Assembly: GCF_015694425.1 (NCBI RefSeq)
Contig: NZ_JADQDN010000004.1
Span: 186,001 to 250,000, forward strand
Length of the DNA stretch: 64,000 nucleotides
Direction: 5' to 3'
Origin: Microvirga terrestris
Lineage (GTDB): Bacteria; Pseudomonadota; Alphaproteobacteria; Rhizobiales; Beijerinckiaceae
Made by a program: the position numbers and the translations under genes. Under the pieces are notes generated by a model, which saw only the letters and a program-made list of their open reading frames with translations, was not told where the DNA came from and searched no databases. Shown one piece after another: positions 58,417 through 64,000 of this stretch (positions are counted from its first letter, which is position 1; the number at the start of each line of letters is the position of its first letter).

Positions 58417-60366
58417 TCACCTGTTGTCGAAAACGTCATCCGGCAACGCGTTCCCCTGCAAGGCTCCGCACAGTTCGTAGACCGGAACGGTCGCTTCGAA
58501 TCCCTTCGGCCTGATAGTATCGACGGCGCGGAACGCGAAGCGGTCGGACACCTGGCGTTGGACAGCGTCGCTGACGAGGATCTCGGTGCCGTAATCCTTG
58601 TTGAGCGGCTCGAGCCGTGCCGCCAGGTTCACGGTCGCGCCGAGCACCGTGTAGGCCATCCGGTCGTCCGACCCGACGGTCCCGACGACCGCCTCGCCCG
58701 TATGAAGCCCGAACCGTGTCCTGTAGGCCGGCCATCCTTCACGTTCGAATTCCGCGTTGAGCGTGCGATTGGCCTCCCGGCAGGCCAGCACAGCCGCACA
58801 GGCATGGGCGACATGATCGGGATCGTCGGCCGGTGCGTTCCAGATCGCCATGATGGCGTCCCCGACGAATTTATCGACCGTACCGCCGTGCTCCATGATG
58901 ACGGCGGAGAGCACGGCGAGATAACGCGAGGTGCGAAGCATCACCTGTTCGGGATCCGCCCTCTCGGCGATGACGGTAAAGTCCGCGATGTCGGTGAACA
59001 GGATCGTCACCTCGCGACGCGACCCCCCGGGCTGGAGGGCATCACCTGTCGCGACGAGCTGCTGGACGAGGCGCTTCGGCACGAAGCTGGCGAAGTTCCG
59101 CACCACCGTCTGCATCGTGGCAACCGATTGTCCGAGGTCGTCGATCTCCCGGATCATCGAGCGGATCCGCCGTGTTGGCCCGCCGGTCTCAAATTTCTGG
59201 ATTCTGTCCGTCTCGAGCGCCAGCGCCTTCATGGACCGCGACAGCATCGATCCGATCCACCACACGATCGGGAGTGCTGCAAGGACGAAGCCCAGCGCCA
59301 GGAGAACGAGCTGGCGCCGTCCCGCCTCGACCTCGGCGAAAAACTCGTCGAGCGGCGCCACAACGGCGAGCTTAAGACCTGACGATCCGGCCGACTTGAT
59401 CGAACGAAAGGCTGCCACGTAAGTCCGCCCGTCCGCCGTGTCGAAGATCTGATGCGTCGCACCGCCCTGTTGCCAGAGGGCTAGAGGACGAGCGATGTCG
59501 ACCGCCACGAGTTGATTGAGACGCGGCAATTCAAGCGCCGCATCGGGACCTTGCGCATGGAGGAATTCCGACATGCGGGAATGGGCCACGATCCGGCTAC
59601 GGTCGTCGAAGAGAAAAACGGCTCCCGAAGCTCCGAGCTTCTGAGCGCGCATAAAAGCATCGGTCTCGGCGAGAAGAATGTCCCCAGCCACGATGCCGCG
59701 CCGTCCTTGCGTGAACGGCGCACGCACCGTGTACCCGATCAGGGACGCAACCTTGAACACGTAAGGGTCGGTGATCGCGCCGGCATCGGGCTCGAAGGCT
59801 CCCCGGTACCATGGCCGCTCGCGTGGGTCGTAATCGGCCTCGCGATGGTCCTGGGCGAGCACGGTCAGGTCGGACGAGAGATAGGACGTGAAGCGGATCC
59901 GGGTTACTTCTCCTGGCGGTCGCTCCATGACAGAGAGCCTGAAGGCGGCGTCCGGCGGCGCTTGGAGCTGCTCGCGGATCGCCGGCCCTGCCCGATCCAG
60001 CATGTCGAGTTCGATGAACCCACCATCTTCATACCCGACATAGAGGTTGTAGAGTTGTCCATGCCGACGCAAGAGCGCTGCTAGCGTGGCATAGAGGGGC
60101 GGATTGCCCAGGATCGTGCCGGACTCGACGGGCTGAAGCTGCCGCAGCACCTCCAGGATGTCGAGCACGTCCTTGAACTGTCCGTTCACGCGGTCGGCCG
60201 TGTGGTCGGCGACCCGGTCGATGAAACTCAAAGCCGCAGATCGGGTGATCGAGCGGGCGCGGTCAAAGCTGAGGAAGACAAGGGCCAGACCGACGGCAAG
60301 CACCACCGCCACGAACAGCGCCGTGACGGAGAGTTGAAAGCCAAGCCGAACACGCATGATCCTCAT
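58417..60366 (-). CDS. Membrane class III nucleotide cyclase with Cache and HAMP domains
   Basis: 649-aa sensor enzyme. TM1 about 9-30 (LSVTALFVAVVLAVGLALVF), a large periplasmic Cache-type sensor (about 35-345), TM2 about 350-370, a HAMP linker, and a cyclase domain from about 440 with TILFTDIADFTVIAERADP (metal Asp) and FVGDAIMAIWNAP (second Asp), then VLGATVNLAARLEPLN. Produces cAMP or cGMP on sensing an extracellular ligand. GGAG lies 5 nt before the first of two close ATGs. The sensor kinase gene upstream is on the same strand, 265 bp away. Confidence 0.9.
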   Translation of the reverse strand: MRIMRVRLGFQLSVTALFVAVVLAVGLALVFLSFDRARSITRSAALSFIDRVADHTADRVNGQFKDVLDILEVLRQLQPVESGTILGNPPLYATLAALLRRHGQLYNLYVGYEDGGFIELDMLDRAGPAIREQLQAPPDAAFRLSVMERPPGEVTRIRFTSYLSSDLTVLAQDHREADYDPRERPWYRGAFEPDAGAITDPYVFKVASLIGYTVRAPFTQGRRGIVAGDILLAETDAFMRAQKLGASGAVFLFDDRSRIVAHSRMSEFLHAQGPDAALELPRLNQLVAVDIARPLALWQQGGATHQIFDTADGRTYVAAFRSIKSAGSSGLKLAVVAPLDEFFAEVEAGRRQLVLLALGFVLAALPIVWWIGSMLSRSMKALALETDRIQKFETGGPTRRIRSMIREIDDLGQSVATMQTVVRNFASFVPKRLVQQLVATGDALQPGGSRREVTILFTDIADFTVIAERADPEQVMLRTSRYLAVLSAVIMEHGGTVDKFVGDAIMAIWNAPADDPDHVAHACAAVLACREANRTLNAEFEREGWPAYRTRFGLHTGEAVVGTVGSDDRMAYTVLGATVNLAARLEPLNKDYGTEILVSDAVQRQVSDRFAFRAVDTIRPKGFEATVPVYELCGALQGNALPDDVFDNR

Positions 60367-60631
60367 CCGATCTCCGGAGAAGAAGGGATCGCCGTTGCTG
60401 CCCAGGGCTGAAGCGGCCCCCCATACTCTCAGTCAAGCCGCTTGCCTTGTCGATCAGGAAACTCGGCGGACTTGGCGGCTCGAGGTTCGACGGCGCCGCT
60501 CCCTGTCCTCCTCACAACATGCCCGCGGGCCGGTCCCGACAGGTGCTTTCATCGCCGCAGGTCGAGAGAGCGAGCCTCGTGACAAGCCTTCGTCTGCAGG
60601 GATCCCCAGGAGACGATGGTCCGGACTTTCC

Positions 60632-62521
60632 TTACGGCCGCGCAGAGGGCTCCAGCACCCCACCTTCATCCCTCAGCGGAACATCCATCACGCACACCAC
60701 CCCGGCAGGCTCATAAGTCAGCCGGACGTTGCCGCCCACGTCGGTTGCGAGGCTTCGCTCGATCAGGCGCGTGCCGAAACCTCTTCGCGTCGGCAGTGAA
60801 ACCGGCGGGCCGTCCCGCTCCTGCCAGCGCAGCTCTAGGTGCGGATTCTCATTCGTCGTGACCGTCCAGGTGATGAAGACGCATCCGGAGGAAACGGAGA
60901 GCGCGCCGTATTTGGCAGCATTGGTCGCCAACTCGTGAATCGCCATGGCAATGGCGAGCGCCGTTCTCGGGATCAGGCGAAGATGGGGTCCGTCGATCTC
61001 GAAATGCTTCGTCTTCTGCCGCAGATAGGGCTCGACCACCTCGTTGATGATCTCGCGAAGCTCGGCCCCCTCCCAATTCTCGCGGGTGAGCACGTCATGG
61101 GCGCGGGCCAGGGCGAACAGGCGATCCTCGAAGGCCTGGACCTTGGGACGGTTCTCCTCGCTCATCTGCTTCAGGCTCTGCGACGCCATCGACTGGACGA
61201 TGGTGAGCGTGTTCTTCACCCGGTGGTTCAGCTCGTTAATGAGAAGCTCGCGATGCTCCTCCACCTGCTTTCGGTCGGTGATGTCGAGCACCGAGCCCAC
61301 ATAGCCGAGGAAGGTGCCGTCCTCGCCAAAGCGGGGTGCTGCGGCATCGATGGCCCAGCGATAGGTGCCGTCGGCCCGACGCAGCCGGTACTCCAAGCGG
61401 AAAGGCTCCTTCTGTGCATTGGCCGTGCGAAACACCTCGCTCGACCAGCCGCTGTCGTCCGGATGAACGGCGTCGAGCCAGCCGAAGCCCAATCCGGTTT
61501 CCGGCGTCTGGCCGGTGAACTCGTACCAGCTCCGTGACAAATAGATGCAGGTGCCGTCCGCTTCCGTCACCCAGACCATGACGGGTGCGTTGTCGGCGAG
61601 ATTGCGGAATCGGGCCTCGCTCTCGCGCAGGCTCTCCTCGGCCTGCATGCGCTCGGTGACGTCGTAGCCTTCGGCGAAGATGCCGGTGACCCTGCTCTCC
61701 CGGTCGGTGATCGGTTGATAGATAACATCGACGAAGCGCTCTTCGGGCGCACTCTCCGGTTTTCTTTGCAGCCCGACCCGGAGGTTTCGCCCGATAAACG
61801 GCTGACCCGTGGTGTAGACGTTGTCGAGCAGTTCGAAGAGTCCCTGACCTTCGACCTCCGGCAGGGCCTCGCGCACGGTCTTGCCGACGATGTCACGGCG
61901 ATGCCCCACGAGCTGAAGGTAGGCATCGTTCACCAGCTCGAACACGTGCTCCCGGCCGCGCAGCATCGCCATGAAGCCCGGAGCCTGCTTGAAGAGTTCG
62001 CGCAGCCGGTCCTGCTCGGCCTTCAGGGTCGCGCGCAGCTTGACCTCCTGCGTGGTCTCCGTGCAGGCGCAGAACATGCCGGCGATCCCGCCCGTCTCGT
62101 CGCGGACTGGTGAGTAAGAGAAGGTGTACCACGTGTCTTCCGGGTAGCCGTGGCGCTCCATCACGAGGTGCAAGTCCTCATGATAGGTCGCCTCTCCGGC
62201 CAGCGCCTTGATCACCAGCGGTTCGATATCGGACCAGATATCCGACCAAACGTTACGGAACGGCAGACCGAGGGCATGCGGGTGCTTGGCACCGAAAATC
62301 GGCACGTAGCCGTCATTGTACAGGAACGCGAGTTTTGGCCCCCAGGCGACGAACATGGGGAATTTCGACGTGAGCATAAGGCTCACCACGGCCCGAAGAC
62401 TCTGCGGCCAGTATTCCGGCGGGCCGAGGGGAGAGGAGGACCAGTCATGAGCTCGCATGAGCGCACCCATCTCACCACCTCCGGTGAGAAAATCCGGGCT
62501 GGGAACGAGCCTATCGTGCAT
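60632..62521 (-). CDS. PAS-domain HWE-family sensor histidine kinase
   Basis: 629-aa soluble kinase with no membrane segment. It has a GAF/PAS-like N-terminus (about 1-150; WGPKLAFLYNDGYVPIFGAKHP), a second PAS (about 165-290; FMAMLRGREHVFELVNDAYL) and a PAS_3/PAC unit (about 305-425; VMVWVTEADGTCIYLSRSWY). The kinase domain has the HWE H-box LLINELNHRVKNTLTIVQSMA (His433), then HELATNAAKYGALS as the N-box. HWE kinases are common in Rhizobiales and often sense light, redox or general stress. No response regulator is adjacent. Confidence 0.92.
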   Translation of the reverse strand: MHDRLVPSPDFLTGGGEMGALMRAHDWSSSPLGPPEYWPQSLRAVVSLMLTSKFPMFVAWGPKLAFLYNDGYVPIFGAKHPHALGLPFRNVWSDIWSDIEPLVIKALAGEATYHEDLHLVMERHGYPEDTWYTFSYSPVRDETGGIAGMFCACTETTQEVKLRATLKAEQDRLRELFKQAPGFMAMLRGREHVFELVNDAYLQLVGHRRDIVGKTVREALPEVEGQGLFELLDNVYTTGQPFIGRNLRVGLQRKPESAPEERFVDVIYQPITDRESRVTGIFAEGYDVTERMQAEESLRESEARFRNLADNAPVMVWVTEADGTCIYLSRSWYEFTGQTPETGLGFGWLDAVHPDDSGWSSEVFRTANAQKEPFRLEYRLRRADGTYRWAIDAAAPRFGEDGTFLGYVGSVLDITDRKQVEEHRELLINELNHRVKNTLTIVQSMASQSLKQMSEENRPKVQAFEDRLFALARAHDVLTRENWEGAELREIINEVVEPYLRQKTKHFEIDGPHLRLIPRTALAIAMAIHELATNAAKYGALSVSSGCVFITWTVTTNENPHLELRWQERDGPPVSLPTRRGFGTRLIERSLATDVGGNVRLTYEPAGVVCVMDVPLRDEGGVLEPSARP

Positions 62522-62803
62522 CGAGCCGGCACCTCCCGACGGGAGGCTGATGCGTCGGATGTCCGATGTCGCGCGCGCTGCGACAGGGACGGGCCTGCGT
62601 TACGGCTGCGGCGAGAGCTTCAAGCCCAAGCATGCGAGGAGCGTTCGATGATGTTCGTGCAGACATGCTGAGCTTTGGATTGGCCGGGGCTTTCAGCCAT
62701 TTAGGACTTCACCGAATGACTTCAATCTGTGTGTAGAGCATATCGCAGCAGCAGGCGATGGCCTTCTGTCGCGGGGCACGGCGCAACGGTGGTAAGCCCG
62801 CCA

Positions 62804-62871
62804 TCGTCATCCCGGAGTCATCCGTGGCCCCCACGCCGTCATCCCGAACGGCGCAGCCGATCCGGGATCGC
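62804..62871. repeat. Intergenic palindrome, GTCATCCCGG family, copy 4
   Basis: GTCATCCCG starts at 62838 and CCGATCCGGGAT ends near 62868; the 34-bp unit resembles the perfect palindrome at 40404-40437. A partial unit (CGTCATCCCGGA) precedes it at 62804-62815. Part of the 964-bp gap before typA, which holds repeats and a promoter but no gene I can support. Confidence 0.6.
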
Positions 62872-62892
62872 GTGCAGGATGAGACGCGTGTT

Positions 62893-63016
62893 CCCTTCCC
62901 CTCTGCGGGGGAGGGTGGCGAGCGGAGCGAGCCGGGAGAGGGGAATTGCTCGACGTCTAACGGCCCCTCTCCCGACCTGCTTGCGCAGGCCACCCTCTCC
63001 CGCACAGGGGAGAGGG
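62893..63016. repeat. Large inverted pair of a 51-53 bp repeat
   Basis: Two similar units in opposite orientation: 62893-62943 (CCCTTCCCCTCTGC...GGGAGAGGGG) and 62964-63016 (CCCCTCTCCC...GGGGAGAGGG), separated by 20 bp. Each is itself partly palindromic (GGGAGAGGG/CCCTCTCCC). The structure would fold into one long hairpin. The unit resembles intergenic palindromes known in many Rhizobiales. Confidence 0.75.
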
Positions 63017-63045
63017 AGTACAGCGGCTATGTTCCTATTTTGTTC

Positions 63046-63074
63046 TTGACAAATGCTGTCACCTTAGCTATAAC
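63046..63074 (+). promoter_or_regulatory. Sigma70-type promoter of typA
   Basis: TTGACA (63046-63051), a 17-nt spacer and TATAAC (63069-63074), very close to consensus. It lies 412 bp upstream of the typA ATG, implying a long leader, or another closer start. It directs plus-strand transcription, and the only downstream gene is typA. Confidence 0.75.
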
Positions 63075-63485
63075 ATCACCTATCCTTTCCCGACGAGGGG
63101 CGCGCTCGCGAGGCGTCGCAAGTGTGGGGCAAGGAGCGGTCCTGCCGCAGGCCTCGCACGCCTGTGATCGCAGGTGGCCGATCCTGGCTCTGACCAGGTC
63201 CGCTGAAACAAACCGCGCGTGACGAGCAGCCAGGCTCTCACCTTTCACCCCAACCATCGAGCCGGGCTGCCCGCCATGCCACCCTCGATTGACCTGAAAG
63301 GCTCGCAGCTCACGCTGCGGGCCCCAAGGTGCTGGCTGTTCTTTGAGCACTAGAGACAAGCTGCCCTATTGCCGCCGCTCTCTTATCGCTATATTGCAGC
63401 GCATCAGAATTTCCGCCCGGTTCGAGCCAGGGGCGCGGCACCGCTTGCCGCGAACCGGGCCATTTTGTTTTGAAAGACTAGCCTC

Positions 63486-64000
63486 ATGAAGCTGCGCAAT
63501 ATCGCCATCATCGCCCACGTCGACCATGGCAAGACCACCCTCGTCGACAAGCTCCTCCAGCAATCGGGCAGCTTCCGCGAGAACCAGCGTGTGGAAGAGC
63601 GCGCCATGGACTCGAACGACCTCGAGAAGGAGCGCGGCATCACCATCCTGGCCAAGGCGACCTCGGTCGTCTGGAAGGACACCCGCATCAACATCGTCGA
63701 CACCCCCGGCCACGCCGATTTCGGCGGCGAGGTGGAGCGCATCCTGAGCATGGTGGACGGCGCCATCGTCCTCGTGGACGCAGCCGAAGGCCCGATGCCG
63801 CAGACCAAGTTCGTGGTCTCCAAGGCCCTCAAGATCGGCCTGCGCCCGATCGTCGCCATCAACAAGATCGACCGTCCCGACGCCCGCCACGTCGAGGTGG
63901 TCAACGAGGTGTTCGACCTCTTCGCGGCCCTCGACGCCACCGACGAGCAGCTCGACTTCCCGATCCTCTACGGCTCAGGCCGCAACGGCTGGATGGCCAA
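63486..64000 (+). CDS. typA: Ribosome-associated GTPase TypA/BipA, 3' end cut off
   Basis: First 171 residues of a translational GTPase. G1 is AHVDHGKTT, the Switch I region [11 protein letters not shown]3 [14 protein letters not shown] and G4 NKIDRPDAR, the pattern of TypA/BipA rather than LepA or EF-G. It binds the ribosome under stress and at low temperature, and aids 50S assembly. The rest (domains II, III, V and the C-terminal domain) is outside the window. Start ATG at 63486. Confidence 0.95.
   Translation, partial: MKLRNIAIIAHVDHGKTTLVDKLLQQSGSFRENQRVEERAMDSNDLEKERGITILAKATSVVWKDTRINIVDTPGHADFGGEVERILSMVDGAIVLVDAAEGPMPQTKFVVSKALKIGLRPIVAINKIDRPDARHVEVVNEVFDLFAALDATDEQLDFPILYGSGRNGWMA

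Noticed and set aside
62758-63222. 154-codon plus-strand frame before typA
   Set aside because: It runs through the palindromic repeats and the promoter, has no ribosome site and no recognisable protein features.

Overview
The window is GC-rich, gene-dense chromosomal DNA of an alphaproteobacterium of the Hyphomicrobiales (Rhizobiales), most like a Microvirga/Methylobacterium-type organism. The evidence is the ChvI-ChvG-HprK-EIIA-HPr-AhcY cluster, a DivL-type pseudokinase with Tyr at the phosphoacceptor position, a TsaE-phosphotransferase fusion next to a MurU-like enzyme and AddBA, an AccD without its zinc-ribbon cysteines, an HWE-family histidine kinase and repeat-rich RTX proteins. The genus is an inference. 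No rRNA, tRNA, CRISPR array, prophage or complete insertion sequence was recognised.

Layout. 1-3131: xylose-type ABC transport genes (xylH cut by the window edge, xylF) divergent from a ROK repressor, with a clear operator in between. 3207-6581: large RTX/cadherin-like secreted protein. 6999-14269: polA, a GNAT acetyltransferase, ldhA, a glutathione transferase, a class III cyclase and a small coiled-coil protein. 14275-20433: class II glutamine amidotransferase, NhaD-like antiporter, then two FAD enzymes of the L- and D-2-hydroxyacid types flanking an orphan ABC ATPase. 20504-22114: pckA. 22644-28045: ChvI/ChvG two-component system, HprK, mannose-type EIIA and HPr (nitrogen-type PTS) and ahcY, the last behind an inverted-repeat operator. 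28407-40343: divL (behind a perfect CtrA box), tsaE-amgK fusion, murU-like gene, addB, addA, trxA. 40404-44069: palindromic repeat, frameshifted DUF930 gene, folC, a small membrane protein and a second RTX protein. 44316-50871: accD, trpA, trpB, trpF, an ornithine-cyclodeaminase-like gene, lapA, ihfB, sppA, all on the minus strand. 51094-51827: ArsR/SRPBCC pair with its own operator. 52002-53699: rpsA. 54307-62521: chemotaxis receptor, DsbA-like isomerase, argG, a Cache/HAMP cyclase and an HWE sensor kinase. 63486-64000: start of typA, after a repeat-filled gap and a strong sigma70-type promoter.

Themes. Several genes connect central metabolism with signalling: PTS phosphorelay and ChvG/ChvI, S-adenosylhomocysteine recycling, pckA, and the DivL branch of cell-cycle control. 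The most useful second-look items are the CtrA box in front of divL, the operator in front of ahcY, the ArsR autoregulatory site, a gene whose only sensible start codon is ATA, a DUF930 gene broken by one extra C, and families of intergenic palindromes. I found no wholly new multi-gene defence or biosynthetic system; most of the content is core chromosome.
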